Positions 55,051 through 64,000 of a stretch of DNA of 64,000 nucleotides are shown piece by piece. Origin of the DNA: Paraburkholderia bonniea (lineage in GTDB: Bacteria; Pseudomonadota; Gammaproteobacteria; Burkholderiales; Burkholderiaceae); NCBI RefSeq assembly GCF_009455625.1, contig NZ_QPEQ01000001.1:186001-250000 (forward strand), in the 5' to 3' direction. How positions within the stretch are numbered: position 1 is the stretch's first letter; each line of letters begins with the position of its first letter. Both the position numbers and the translations under genes were made by a program. A model generated the notes under the pieces. The model saw nothing but the letters and a program-made list of their open reading frames with translations. It was not told the origin of the DNA and did not search any database.

Positions 55051-56304
55051 ATGAATCAGCTGCCACTGCCTGTCACTGTGCTCTCTGGTGTTCCTGGCGC
55101 GGGTAAAACCACGCTCCTGAACCATCTTCTGGCGAACTGCGGAGATCTGCGGATTGCCGTCATCATGAATGACTTCACCAGGCAAGCGGCCCCTGCCGAT
55201 ATGCCAGATAACTGCACCCATTGCACGCTGTTCGACGATCTGCCCGATTTTGTCCACCGTCTGGCAACACAACAACGCTTTGATGCCATCGTGATCGAAG
55301 GGACAAGCAACATCGAGCCCATGATGTTTGCCGATGCGCTGAACACCGACGACGACAACATCGGTGTTCGCCCACCCGAACGCGACGGCGCCACACGGCT
55401 GGACACCATGGTGACGGTGGTCAATGCCGCCACCTTTCTGCGCGATTACGCCAGCACCGATGGCCTTGTTGAACGTGGGTTCTCTGTCGCTAAAGACGAT
55501 GACCGGACTGTCATCGAGTTACTAATCGAACAAATCGAGTTTTGCGATGTGCTGGTGATCAACAAGACCGATCTGGTCAGCACCGACGAGCTGGCCCATT
55601 TGCAACGCGTCCTTGCACGGCTCAATCCACGGGCCGAACAAATCATTAGTCGTTTTGGTGCAGTGTTACCCGAACAGATTGTGAACACCCGGCGCTTCGA
55701 ATTCGAAAAAACTGCCAACGCGCCCGGCTGGGTTGTGGCCCTTGATCAAATCCAGTCCACGGATAAAACTCCCAGCGATTTCGACAAAGGCCACTTTGTC
55801 TATCGTGCCCGCCGGCCTTTTCATCCCGACCGCTTCTGGACGCTTATCCATCAGGAATGGACAGGCATATTGCGCAGCAAAGGATTGTTCTGGCTCGCCA
55901 CGCGTAACGACATGGCCGGTTCGCTATCGCAAGTGGGCAGCGTGTGCCGTCATGGTCCGGCAGGTATGTGGTGGGCGGCACAGCCACGCAACGAATGGCC
56001 CGATGGCGATGCCGAGCAAATGGCAGAAATTGCCTCTGACTGGCAAGGTGATTTCAACGACGCCACCATTGGTGACCGCCGCCAGGAATTAGTGATGATT
56101 TTCGACATCGGCATTGATCCAGCGGTATGGCAAGCCCGCTTCGATGCCTGTCTGGTTAGCGATGAAGAACTATCCGTGTTCCGCGCGGCATCGCAGCCAG
56201 GGCCTGACTCATTTCCATCCTGGGATTTCGCTACGGAAGAAGAACACAACCATGAGCACCATCATCACGATCATGATCGTGGGCCCCATGGGTATCTCCA
56301 TTAA
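55051..56304 (+). CDS. CobW/COG0523 GTPase, metallochaperone-like, with CXHC motif
   Basis: 417 aa. P-loop GVPGAGKTTLLN, NKTD base-specificity motif (LVINKTDLVS) and CobW C-terminal domain. The metal motif that is CxCC in most relatives reads CTHC here (NCTHCTLFDDL). The C-terminus is His-rich (NHEHHHHDHDRGPHG). COG0523 members deliver Zn, Co or other metals, often under Zur control; no Zur-like box is visible upstream. The start at 55051 places the P-loop at residues ~13-24; the frame is open 28 codons further. Confidence 0.88.
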   Translation: MNQLPLPVTVLSGVPGAGKTTLLNHLLANCGDLRIAVIMNDFTRQAAPADMPDNCTHCTLFDDLPDFVHRLATQQRFDAIVIEGTSNIEPMMFADALNTDDDNIGVRPPERDGATRLDTMVTVVNAATFLRDYASTDGLVERGFSVAKDDDRTVIELLIEQIEFCDVLVINKTDLVSTDELAHLQRVLARLNPRAEQIISRFGAVLPEQIVNTRRFEFEKTANAPGWVVALDQIQSTDKTPSDFDKGHFVYRARRPFHPDRFWTLIHQEWTGILRSKGLFWLATRNDMAGSLSQVGSVCRHGPAGMWWAAQPRNEWPDGDAEQMAEIASDWQGDFNDATIGDRRQELVMIFDIGIDPAVWQARFDACLVSDEELSVFRAASQPGPDSFPSWDFATEEEHNHEHHHHDHDRGPHGYLH

Positions 56305-56358
56305 ATACGGCTAATTGTTGATTGCACCGCCTGGCCGGTAGTGGCCAAGCGAGCGCAT

Positions 56359-56382
56359 AAAAAAACCCGCCGATTGGCGGGT
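56359..56382 (-). terminator. Terminator of hupB
   Basis: On the minus strand acccgcc and ggcgggt (56365-56371 / 56376-56382) form a 7-bp stem with a 4-nt loop, followed by a run of seven T. Located 25 bp after the hupB stop. Confidence 0.9.
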
Positions 56383-56406
56383 ATCAACAACCAGGCGTTG
56401 AAATGC

Positions 56407-56685
56407 CTAGCGCTTGTTGACTGCGTCTTTAAACGCTTTGCCAGCCGTAAACTTAACGGTCTTGGCAGCTGGAATCTTGATGGATTCGCCAGTCTTTGGG
56501 TTACGGCCAGTGCGCGCAGCGCGCTTGCCCGAACCAAAGCTGCCAAAACCAATCAACTGGACCGCGTCACCCTTCGACACGGTCTTTTTGATGACTTCGA
56601 GCAATGTGTCCAGCGTTTCGCCGGTTTGAGCCTTGCTGGCGCCAGTCTGAGTTGCAACGGCGTCGATCAGTTCCTGTTTGTTCAT
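56407..56685 (-). CDS. hupB: DNA-binding protein HU-beta
   Basis: 92 aa. Classic [13 protein letters not shown] at the start, [22 protein letters not shown] with the DNA-intercalating Pro loop, and [13 protein letters not shown] at the end. Non-specific DNA bending and compaction. Good aaaggaac site 7 bp before ATG 56685. Confidence 0.98.
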   Translation of the reverse strand: MNKQELIDAVATQTGASKAQTGETLDTLLEVIKKTVSKGDAVQLIGFGSFGSGKRAARTGRNPKTGESIKIPAAKTVKFTAGKAFKDAVNKR

Positions 56686-56734
56686 TAAGGTTCCTTTCTA
56701 GGTTTGGGTTGACACGGACAGCGCGAACGCGCCG

Positions 56735-56762
56735 ATTATACGTGCGCGGCTTGCGCCGTCTA
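56735..56762 (-). promoter_or_regulatory. Predicted sigma-70 promoter of hupB
   Basis: Minus strand -10 TATAAT (56740-56735), 16-bp spacer, -35 TAGACG (56762-56757). About 50 bp upstream of the hupB ATG. Confidence 0.5.
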
Positions 56763-57096
56763 GCGCTGGCGGCTCGGGAGTATCCCGGACAAGCACTCAT
56801 AAACGCGTGACGGGAGCATACTGCAACACTTCTGTGCAGCCGCTCCAGCTTTGCGGCGGTTGCTATGATAGCTCAGCGGAAACCCAAGCAGGATAAGGGT
56901 TTCAAAGAATTCCACGAAGGCAGCGGAATTTTCACTGAAAAGTGTCGTTTTTCCTCATGAATGCCTCTTCTATCCGCCGCGAGCCTTATTTCATCGGGGT
57001 TTACGTTGGTTTTTGCCAACGTTCGCCGCATCGTTTTTACGCCGGCAACGCTGTTTACTCCTGCTCCCTCTTTTTTCCAGGCGCTTTTAGCTGCGC
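56763..57096. other. Gap between hupB and mnmC
   Basis: No gene supported. A tatgat at 56864-56869 on the plus strand could be the -10 of mnmC but has no good -35. Confidence 0.4.
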
Positions 57097-59139
57097 ATGA
57101 CTGAGCCGCGACATCCCCCTTCCAGCGCATTTCAACAAGCGAATCCCGCACAATCTTTTGCCGAACAACGCGGACAATACGATCCGGCTCAACTGATTGA
57201 AGCCCGGCAAGTGTTTTTAAATGGCAATGGCTTGCCCGGCCGTTGGCACCAGCGCCGTGTTTTCACGATTATTGAAGCCAGCTTCCACTTTGACTTCGGC
57301 GCAGTGCTCCGTTTTCTAGTGACTTGGGCCGCCTGGCGGGCCGATCCCGCGCGTTGCGAGCGGCTACATCTGGTTGCTGCGCAAATTCAGCCATTAAATG
57401 AAGCCGATCTGCGCGCCGCCCTTCGTGTGCTGGCACCTGATCCTGATAGCGCGCTGGCACACCTCGCAAAGACCCTCGCTGATGCCTGGCCAGTGCCCGT
57501 TCCCGGCGTCCACCGGCTGGAATTCGACCATGGCCAGGTCACGCTGACGCTGTTATTTAGCCCGCGCCATCACTCTCGTCACGCTGAGATCCACCCCGGC
57601 ACTCATGCGTTGTCCACACTGGTGTTGCGTGCCGATGCGCTGTATCTGGATCTGGGTTTTCTGACGGCTCCTCCCGCGCCCGCCTTTTTCAAAACGCTGA
57701 CGCGCTTCGCTGGCGAAAACGCGACGTTTGCTGCCCTCTGCGACGCAGACCATGCCCCGGCGCTACGGTCATTGCTGACACAAAGCGGTTTCGCTTGCAC
57801 CGAATCGAGCCCATCCCAGCCCACCGCTAATTCAGATCAAATTTCAGCTCAAACGCCACGTCTGGTGCTAACCGGGCACTTCGCCCCCCGCTGGCAGGTA
57901 AGGCGGCACGAGCCCCCCATGCCATTGAATCCGCATGAACGGCATGCCATCGTGATTGGCGCAGGCCTCGCGGGTTGCGCGTTGATCGAGCGGCTCACCG
58001 CCCGTGGCTGGCACATCACCTCGCTGGAACGGCATGCGCGCGTAGCCCAGGAAGCCTCGGGCAATCCCGCTGGCGTGTTTCATCCGATGATGTCGCGCGA
58101 TGACAATCTCGCCGCACGTCTGACCCGCGCCGGCTTTCTCTACGCCCTTCAACGCTGGACTGCACTCAGCGCCATGGGCTACCCGCCGTTGCGTGGTCCG
58201 GAAGGTTTGTTGCAAATCGCGGCTAGCTCCGATGAAGCTCAGGCGATGGCCGACACCGTCGCTGCACTGGCCTACCCCACTCGCTACGCTCAATCCGTCT
58301 CGTCAACCGAAGCACAACACCTCGCCGGTATGCCGCTCGCGCATGGCGGCTGGTTTTATCCGCACGGCGGCTGGATTGACCCGGCCGCGTTATGCGCCGC
58401 GCAATACGCAGCGGCAGGCGCCCGGCTGGAACGGCGCTTTGGCATCGAAGTCAGCCGCCTCTCCTGGCTTGGTGACCAGTGGCAAGTATTTGATACGTCG
58501 GGGCAAGCCGTGGCGTGCGCGCCCGTCGTGATTGTCGCCAATGCGCACGATGCGGCCCGCATTGCCGGATTACGTTTCGCCGCCACGCAAAGTGTACGAG
58601 GCCAACTGACGCTATTACCCGCTACCGCTGGTTTATCCCGTCTCCGCTTACCCGTGATTGGTACGGGTTATGCGGTTCCGCTCGCTGGCGAAGTCACGTT
58701 GACAGGTGCGACCTACGATATCGACGACCCCGATCCCACGTTGCGGCTAGCGGGCCACAGCGAAAACCTCGAACGCCTCTCGCAGATGCTGCCCGGGATA
58801 GCACTCAACCCTTCGCTGCAAAACCTCACTGGACGCGTCGCGTTTCGCTGCGTCACAAGCGACCGCCTACCCATGAGCGGCAGTCTTGCGGACGAAACCC
58901 TCGCGCTCCTTCATGCCCAGCAATTGGCTGGCGGCCATCTGGCAGACCTGCCACGCGCCAGCGGTTTATATGGCTCATTCGCGTTTGGTTCGCGTGGGCT
59001 GGTCTGGGCAGCGCTGAGCGCTGAATTGATTGCGGCACAAATCGAAGGCGAGCCACTGCCGCTCGAACGTGAACTGGCTGACGCCCTCGATCCCGCCCGT
59101 TTTCTGCTGCGCGCATTACGCCATCCGCTTGCGAGTTAA
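57097..59139 (+). CDS. mnmC: MnmC-like tRNA modification enzyme with degenerate methyltransferase half
   Basis: 680 aa, usual two-domain length. C-terminal FAD-dependent oxidase (cmnm5U to nm5U): IVIGAGLAGCALIERL, EASGNPAGVFHPMMSRDDN, GLYGSFAFGSRGLVWA all intact. The N-terminal part is recognisable by NGNGLPGRW, PGVHRLEFDHGQVTLTL and its end (FAPRWQVRRHEPP). However, the SAM-binding ETGFGxGxNFL of the family reads EASFHFDFGAVLRFL here, the LDGFAPxKN block reads LDLGFLTAPPA, and the GGKRxM loop is missing. The methyltransferase half is probably inactive. Confidence 0.88.
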   Translation: MTEPRHPPSSAFQQANPAQSFAEQRGQYDPAQLIEARQVFLNGNGLPGRWHQRRVFTIIEASFHFDFGAVLRFLVTWAAWRADPARCERLHLVAAQIQPLNEADLRAALRVLAPDPDSALAHLAKTLADAWPVPVPGVHRLEFDHGQVTLTLLFSPRHHSRHAEIHPGTHALSTLVLRADALYLDLGFLTAPPAPAFFKTLTRFAGENATFAALCDADHAPALRSLLTQSGFACTESSPSQPTANSDQISAQTPRLVLTGHFAPRWQVRRHEPPMPLNPHERHAIVIGAGLAGCALIERLTARGWHITSLERHARVAQEASGNPAGVFHPMMSRDDNLAARLTRAGFLYALQRWTALSAMGYPPLRGPEGLLQIAASSDEAQAMADTVAALAYPTRYAQSVSSTEAQHLAGMPLAHGGWFYPHGGWIDPAALCAAQYAAAGARLERRFGIEVSRLSWLGDQWQVFDTSGQAVACAPVVIVANAHDAARIAGLRFAATQSVRGQLTLLPATAGLSRLRLPVIGTGYAVPLAGEVTLTGATYDIDDPDPTLRLAGHSENLERLSQMLPGIALNPSLQNLTGRVAFRCVTSDRLPMSGSLADETLALLHAQQLAGGHLADLPRASGLYGSFAFGSRGLVWAALSAELIAAQIEGEPLPLERELADALDPARFLLRALRHPLAS

Positions 59140-59917
59140 TTCCCTTCCTCTTTCTGCTGCTCCAGCATTCCTCCTCTCCAGGCTGTGGATAACTTGCAGA
59201 ACAAGCAGAAAATTTCGTGTGGACTCGATGTGGACGTAAACGGGATAACTTCAGCATCTTCAGATCCGCGCCAAAGTTACCCCACGAAGCCCGCTCTAAC
59301 CGGTATCTGCGCACACCGGGTTATATATCTCTTAACCCATTGATTTATTGATAGAAAACAAAGTTATCCACAGAAAAGCAGCGTCATTGTTAACTATTAC
59401 TACGTATACATATGGGTAAACAAGTAAACCTAAAAACCGAGCGCTGAACGAACCACATCAGGCAAAAAACCACGTCAAAAATCATTCAAATCGCCGAGCA
59501 GATATCACCAAAATTCGTCCTTAACAGAGATGAAATTCCCTGATGAAGTCAAGATAGCGTCAGTTTTTACCGTTTTAACGGAAATTTCGCGTGTTTTAAT
59601 CCAATCTCAAAAATATGTGGCAGAATGGCCCTACTTTTTGCGTTGCGCGATCAAACGATGCGAACGCTTCAATGGAACAGTTGCCACGTTCCCTGGATCA
59701 AATTCAGCAACCGGCACGGTTTCTTCTCAAGCTAGGCCTGCTCGTGGGATACCCCATTCAGCCTGTCCCCAGCTACCCGCCTGTCACGGGTCAATAACAC
59801 CATGCGCTGCACGCGGTACTGGCATCAATACCGTGCATATGGTTCGTCTTCACTAGGCCCCTGGCGATTTATCCAGTCCGTGCCATTTGCTCTTGCTGCA
59901 AAGGAGAAGCCATCACG
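59140..59917. other. 778-bp gap with AT-rich tract and DnaA boxes
   Basis: Two perfect 9-mer DnaA boxes in opposite orientation (TGTGGATAA 59184-59192; TTATCCACA 59364-59372) plus a near match (gggataac 59242). They flank an AT-rich tract (59320-59500). A small ORF at 59669-59797 (starts MEQLPRSLDQ) is possible but unsupported by a ribosome binding site. A clear aaaggag at 59901 belongs to the next gene. Confidence 0.6.
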
Positions 59918-61120
59918 ATGAAAACAGCGTTTTCATTTTTCCCCACCTGGCCGCTGTCACCCGACGCGATTTTTTGGGCTGGTCTCGCGCTTGTCGCGGC
60001 TGGTCTATGCGGTGAGCTGTGCTATCGCGCCTGGCGTTTGCCACGCATTTCCGGCTATGCAGTGATTGGCCTGATTGCAGGCTCTGCCGGATTTGGCGTG
60101 ATTGATGCCGATTCGGCCATTGCGGCGCGTCTACTGCTGGATGTCGCACTGGGTCTGCTGCTGTTTGAGCTCGGCAGCCGGCTTGATCTGACCTGGATTC
60201 GCCGCAATCCATGGCTGATTCTTTCAAGCATTGCCGAAGCCACGTTGACTTTCGCGCTGGTCTTGCCCGTTTTACTGTTTTTGAATGTGCCGATGATGGT
60301 CGCGCTGGTGCTTTCGGCCATCGCCATGGCAACCTCGCCAGCGATGGTGATTCAGCTCAAGACAGAACTACGCGCCGAGGGCCAGGTAACTCAGCGGCTG
60401 ATGACCTTGACGGCGCTGAACAGCATGTACGCGGTCGTGATTGAAAAGCTGGTTTCATGCTGGCTTCACCAGGAGATCTACGGCAATGCGCTGGCGACTA
60501 TCTTGCAACCGGTGTATCTGCTGGCGGGCTCGCTGATTCTTGCGTATGGGCTGGCGTGGACCTGTAATTTTTTCTACCGCCATCTCAACATGCAAGACAA
60601 GCACGCATTTGTTGCGTTATTTGGGCTGGTGTTGCTGGCGATTGCTCTTGCCCATCTGCTTAAGCTGTCGACGATTCTGAGCCTGCTTGCCGCGGGCATC
60701 ATCGTGAAAAATCTGGAGCCACGTCCGCAACTTTGGCCGCAGCATTTCGGCACGGCAGGCTGGTTGCTGACGGTCATTCTGTTTGTGCTGACACTGACTT
60801 CATTCGAATGGCGCTATATCGCACTGGGTGGTGTCGCTGCGCTCGGGCTGATTCTTGCCCGTTTACTGGCCAAGCTGGCGGGCGTGCTGATGTTCGCCAA
60901 AGCAAGCGGGCTGCACTGGAAGCAAGGCGTTGCACTGGGCTTGTCGCTATCACCGATGTCGGCGTTAGCCTATTTGCTAGTCGACGATACCTATGCGCTT
61001 TATCCAGATTTCGATCCAAAGTTGCGGGCCATTGCGATGTGCTCCATTGTCGTGCTGCAGATTCTTGGTCCATGGCTGGTCTATCGCAGCCTCTCACTGG
61101 TAGATGAGCGGCGTGAATGA
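59918..61120 (+). CDS. CPA2-family cation/proton antiporter
   Basis: 400 aa, about 12 TM segments. Kef/CPA2-type signatures: SGYAVIGLIAG, LGLLLFELGSRLDL, AIAMATSPAMVIQL and TILSLLAAGIIVKNL. It lacks the C-terminal TrkA-N domain of KefB/KefC. Likely Na+ or K+/H+ exchange in the inner membrane. ATG 59918 has aaaggag 11 bp upstream. The YbdK-type gene follows 80 bp downstream and may be co-transcribed. Confidence 0.9.
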   Translation: MKTAFSFFPTWPLSPDAIFWAGLALVAAGLCGELCYRAWRLPRISGYAVIGLIAGSAGFGVIDADSAIAARLLLDVALGLLLFELGSRLDLTWIRRNPWLILSSIAEATLTFALVLPVLLFLNVPMMVALVLSAIAMATSPAMVIQLKTELRAEGQVTQRLMTLTALNSMYAVVIEKLVSCWLHQEIYGNALATILQPVYLLAGSLILAYGLAWTCNFFYRHLNMQDKHAFVALFGLVLLAIALAHLLKLSTILSLLAAGIIVKNLEPRPQLWPQHFGTAGWLLTVILFVLTLTSFEWRYIALGGVAALGLILARLLAKLAGVLMFAKASGLHWKQGVALGLSLSPMSALAYLLVDDTYALYPDFDPKLRAIAMCSIVVLQILGPWLVYRSLSLVDERRE

Positions 61121-61200
61121 AGGTTTTGAATTGAATCCCATTGCTATTGCCAGTTTTTTCTACTGAACTGGCCTGATTAAAATTTATTAAAAGGGGCGTT

Positions 61201-62322
61201 ATGTCACTCGAACCCTTCATTGATTCAAAGCCATTTACCTTTGGCATTGAACTCGAAATGCAGATCGTGAATACCTACGATTACGATCTGACCAAAGCCG
61301 GAACCGACTTGCTGCGGCTGGTTAAACATGAAACGATTCCCGGCAATATCACGCCGGAAATTACCGAGAGCATGATTGAGCTGTCCACCGGGATTTGCAC
61401 TTCGCATGAGCAGGCAGTCGCTGATCTGCGTACGATCCGCGATACCCTGGTTAGTGCAGCAGATCGTCTGAATGTCGGACTGTGCGGTGGTGGGACCCAT
61501 GCTTTTCAGCAATGGAGTGACCGGCAAATCGTGGATACCCCGCGGTTTCAGTATCTGTCCGAACTTTACGGCTACCTTGCGAAACAATTCACGGTATTTG
61601 GTCAGCACGTTCACATAGGCTGTCCAGATTCGAATAGCGCGCTTTTTTTACTGCATTCGATGTCGCGTTTTATTCCGCATTTCATTGCTTTATCGGCGTC
61701 GTCACCTTTTGTACAAGGCGTTGATACGGGATTTCATTCAGCCCGGCTAAATTCAGTTTTTGCTTTTCCGTTATCTGGACGAGCGCCATTTGTGCTGACA
61801 TGGGACAGCTTCGAGGAATATTTTTCGAAGATGGTGAATACCGGCGTTGTGAACAGCATGAAAGATTTTTACTGGGATATTCGACCGAAGCCGGGTTTTG
61901 GCACGATTGAAATTCGCGTAATGGATACGCCGCTTTCTGTCGAACGAGCTGCAGCAATTGCCTGTTATATCCAGACACTGGCGCGTCATTTATTAATGGA
62001 TAAACCTTTAATGCCTAAAGAAGACGATTACCTGGTTTATACCTTCAATCGTTTCGAAGCCTGTCGCTTTGGTCTGGCAGGTACTTGCATCAACCCGCAA
62101 ACCGGTGAGCGCAAAACCATTTCTGAAGACATTCTTGAAACGCTCGATTTGATCGCGCCGCATGCTGAGGCGCTGGGTTCAGGCAAGGCGCTAGCGGAGA
62201 TCGGCACCATTGCACGCTCGCAGGTGAATGACGCGACATGGCTGCGAGGAGCGTTTGCCACCGATTCATCGTTGAATGAAACCACCCGGCAGCAGTGCTT
62301 GCGCTGGCGTGGCGAGTCATAA
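61201..62322 (+). CDS. YbdK-type carboxylate-amine ligase (GCS2 family)
   Basis: 373 aa. Glutamate-cysteine ligase type 2 fold: [12 protein letters not shown] (Mg-binding Glu residues), [33 protein letters not shown] and [11 protein letters not shown]. YbdK proteins show weak gamma-glutamylcysteine ligase activity in vitro; the physiological substrate is unsettled. aaaagggg lies before ATG 61201. More AT-rich in places than upstream genes but not strikingly so. Confidence 0.92.
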   Translation: MSLEPFIDSKPFTFGIELEMQIVNTYDYDLTKAGTDLLRLVKHETIPGNITPEITESMIELSTGICTSHEQAVADLRTIRDTLVSAADRLNVGLCGGGTHAFQQWSDRQIVDTPRFQYLSELYGYLAKQFTVFGQHVHIGCPDSNSALFLLHSMSRFIPHFIALSASSPFVQGVDTGFHSARLNSVFAFPLSGRAPFVLTWDSFEEYFSKMVNTGVVNSMKDFYWDIRPKPGFGTIEIRVMDTPLSVERAAAIACYIQTLARHLLMDKPLMPKEDDYLVYTFNRFEACRFGLAGTCINPQTGERKTISEDILETLDLIAPHAEALGSGKALAEIGTIARSQVNDATWLRGAFATDSSLNETTRQQCLRWRGES

Positions 62323-62921
62323 TCTTGGCGTTTGTGGTGTTTTTGAGACTTGTTACCGAGTCATTTTTTTCGCTCAGACTGCTTCCAGCTACCGCCGTCA
62401 TTAGTCTTTCCAGATTTTGCATATATGGTTGTAGTAGTAGTTAACAAGCATCGCTGTTGCTTGTGGAGAACTGAGCAATACCGTTAAAAGTCAATGGATT
62501 AGCAAAAGGATAAGGGCGAGGGCAGCTGGCTGGCAGATGACGGGAGTGGAGGATAACTTTGGTGCTAAAGAGTGAAAGCTGAATGTTATCCAGAAACTGT
62601 GCACCTTGAATCTGCTGAGTTGTTCTGCTGTTATCCACAGGCTTCCGGGGATAACTTAGTTGTACGATTCTCATCTCTCGCATAGAATACCGTCCAGGCT
62701 GGTGTTATCCGGTTGTAGTTGCAAGGCGCGCTAGACGTTCAGAATGATCCAGGGAGGGGGGAGTCCGACACGCCGGTACAGGGGTGCGAAGCGGTAAATT
62801 TTGAGATGGTTAGCCGGCCCGTCTGGGGATCGGACGGAGCTGTCCCACACAGCCTGACAGCGTGGTTCACGCTTGAAGACTGAAAACGCAGCGATATGCT
62901 GCCTATAACCCACGAAAAATT
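62323..62921. other. 599-bp gap with clustered DnaA-box-like sites
   Basis: No gene. Five TTATCC hexamers within 165 bp: minus-oriented at 62551-62556 and 62648-62653, plus-oriented at 62586-62594 (TTATCCAGA), 62631-62639 (perfect TTATCCACA) and 62705-62713 (TTATCCGGT). The remainder carries the marR promoter region. Confidence 0.65.
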
Positions 62922-63566
62922 ATGAGCGAAGGTGTTTACGGAGATAAGGCTAGCGGGCGGGTGACCCATAGCCTCTTGCGATTGAGTACAGCCATGCGGA
63001 ATCAGGCATGGGAATGGGCGGAAGGCGCAAGCCTGACACCAACTCAAGGCGAGATTCTGGTGTTGCTGATGCAGCGTAAAAATCCGATGCGTCTGGGTGA
63101 GATCGCACGCGAAACGGCGCTGACAGCAGCTACGACAAGCGATGCGGTGACAACTCTGGAAGGAAAAGGGCTGGTTGAAAAACGCCGGGCGCTGGACGAT
63201 GGCCGGGCACTGGCAGTGCGCTTGACGGCTCGGGGTAAAACAGCAGCCAAACGTGCCGCCCAGTGGCCAGATTTTCTTACCAAGGCGGTTGGTGCCTTGC
63301 AGGAAAAAGAGCAATCGCTGCTGTATCGCACGCTGCTCAAGACGATTCGTCAGCTTGAGGTGAACGATGCGATGCCGTCGCACCGGATGTGCCTGAGCTG
63401 TGCATCTTTCGAGCCAGGCAAGAGCGCGAAGAATGCGATGCATCATTGCGCGTCACTAGGCTTGTCGATGGCCGACAGCGATTTACGTCTGGATTGCCCT
63501 GCATATGAAGTTGCTGATGCAGCGACGCAGAAAAAGACGTGGAAGATCTTCGCGCAGCAAGGTTGA
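62922..63566 (+). CDS. MarR-family regulator with C-terminal cysteine-rich domain
   Basis: 214 aa, longer than the ~145 aa of plain MarR proteins. Winged helix: LTPTQGEILVLLMQ, MRLGEIARETALTAATTSDAVTTLEGKGLVEKRRALDDGRALAVRLTARG. The extra ~60 residues contain CLSCASF, MHHCASLG and RLDCPAYE: four Cys and two His spaced like a metal or Fe-S site. It may sense metal, redox state or an aromatic ligand. The target operon is not evident; it is followed by a terminator. Confidence 0.88.
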   Translation: MSEGVYGDKASGRVTHSLLRLSTAMRNQAWEWAEGASLTPTQGEILVLLMQRKNPMRLGEIARETALTAATTSDAVTTLEGKGLVEKRRALDDGRALAVRLTARGKTAAKRAAQWPDFLTKAVGALQEKEQSLLYRTLLKTIRQLEVNDAMPSHRMCLSCASFEPGKSAKNAMHHCASLGLSMADSDLRLDCPAYEVADAATQKKTWKIFAQQG

Positions 63567-63593
63567 TTCGAGTCCGCTAAACTGCGAGGCTGA

Positions 63594-63635
63594 AGTCCCG
63601 GGTGATGGTTGTTTCATCTCCCGGGATTTCGTTTT
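63594..63635 (+). terminator. Terminator after marR
   Basis: A 14-bp imperfect stem (63594-63607 with 63615-63628, core tcccggg/cccggga) followed by tcgtttt. Confidence 0.7.
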
Positions 63636-63687
63636 GCGCTGCCACAGGTGGCGTATTCCTGGTCAACCTGAATAGTGGGAACTGCTG

Positions 63688-64000
63688 ATGAATCACGAAG
63701 CTCTGGCTGTGCGCCATGTTCACTTCGAAGATTTGGGCAGTCTTGAGCGCGTGCTGGGTGAGCGTGGCTGGCCCGTACGTTACCTCGATGTTGGATTTGC
63801 CCGGATTGAGGCACCTGATCCGTTGGCACCATCATTGATGGTGGTGCTTGGCGGGCCGATCAACGCTTGCGACGATGCGAACTATCCGGCCCTCAAGCCT
63901 TTAGCGTTGATGATCGAAAAACGTATTGCAGCGGGTTTGCCAACACTGGGTATTTGTCTCGGGGCTCAACTAATTGCCCGTGCGCTGGGTGCGAGGGTCT
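63688..64000 (+). CDS. Class I glutamine amidotransferase-like protein, 5' part
   Basis: The first 104 codons, cut by the window end. N-terminus HFEDLGSLERVLGERGW, LMVVLGGPINACDD and the nucleophile elbow LGICLGAQLIARALGA with the catalytic Cys match the GuaA-like stand-alone amidotransferases (YfeJ/DJ-type GATase1). The partner and substrate are unknown. Divergence from a full GMP synthase: no synthetase domain can be seen because of truncation. Confidence 0.85.
   Translation, partial: MNHEALAVRHVHFEDLGSLERVLGERGWPVRYLDVGFARIEAPDPLAPSLMVVLGGPINACDDANYPALKPLALMIEKRIAAGLPTLGICLGAQLIARALGARV

Noticed and set aside
59140..59560. Chromosome origin oriC
   Set aside because: Only two perfect DnaA boxes and none of the usual neighbours (dnaA, dnaN, rpmH, parAB); kept as a DnaA-binding region only.
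59669..59797. 41-codon ORF upstream of the antiporter
   Set aside because: No ribosome binding site, no recognisable feature, and no second copy; noted only in the gap description.

Overview
The window looks like the chromosome of a member of the Burkholderiaceae (Burkholderia/Paraburkholderia sensu lato). The support is a GC-rich coding background, a bioA-bioF-bioD-bioB operon, a gspD-E-F / inverted gspC / gspG-N type II secretion cluster, a beta-type HU, and a very large Burkholderia-like TpsA exoprotein. No rRNA or tRNA gene was recognised, so the genus is inferred from gene content and protein style only.

Layout. 1-11.6 kb is housekeeping and metabolism: the end of a hybrid sensor kinase, a 75-bp minisatellite, a YbaK-type deacylase, HMG-CoA lyase, a GhrA-type reductase, an RBBP9-like hydrolase, a solitary sulfate-binding protein, and the biotin operon. 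11.9-13.4 kb is a decayed IS4-family element. 13.4-32.5 kb is the accessory core, a contact-dependent inhibition (CDI) / two-partner-secretion island on the minus strand. Its only full-length gene is a 3113-aa CdiA/TpsA ending in a VENN-type toxin with an overlapping immunity gene. Downstream lies a chain of at least five displaced C-terminal toxin modules with immunity candidates: an EndoU nuclease module, three related glycine-rich modules, and one frameshifted membrane-active-looking module. Four of these modules begin with the same DRFNRQLH boundary. Two of the three glycine-rich modules are followed by very short single-TM proteins that share a C-terminus and appear undescribed. Two SymE-like genes and a regulator remnant sit inside the island on the other strand. 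No CdiB/TpsB transporter gene is present in the window.

32.5-41.9 kb holds a MazE-like antitoxin with a decapitated MazF remnant, an exported alpha/beta hydrolase with a (P/Q)T hexanucleotide repeat, a lipoprotein, an EmrB-type MFS pump, an AT-rich orphan, pirin, and an outer-membrane efflux lipoprotein with a 9-bp-repeat tail. 41.9-53.9 kb is the gsp type II secretion cluster. 53.9-64 kb holds an IagB-like lytic transglycosylase, a CobW/COG0523 metallochaperone with an altered metal motif, HU, an MnmC whose methyltransferase half looks degenerate, a CPA2 antiporter, a YbdK-type ligase, a MarR regulator with a cysteine-rich tail, and the start of a class I glutamine amidotransferase. Two intergenic regions there carry DnaA-box-like TTATCC(ACA) sites.

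How it works together: the CDI island appears to be an effector-switching locus. Near-identical blocks (about 430 bp between the EndoU module and the active CdiA; about 497 bp between two other modules) would let homologous recombination swap the C-terminal toxin and its cognate immunity gene. Short in-frame tandem repeats recur at several gene ends through the window, suggesting frequent replication slippage in this genome.
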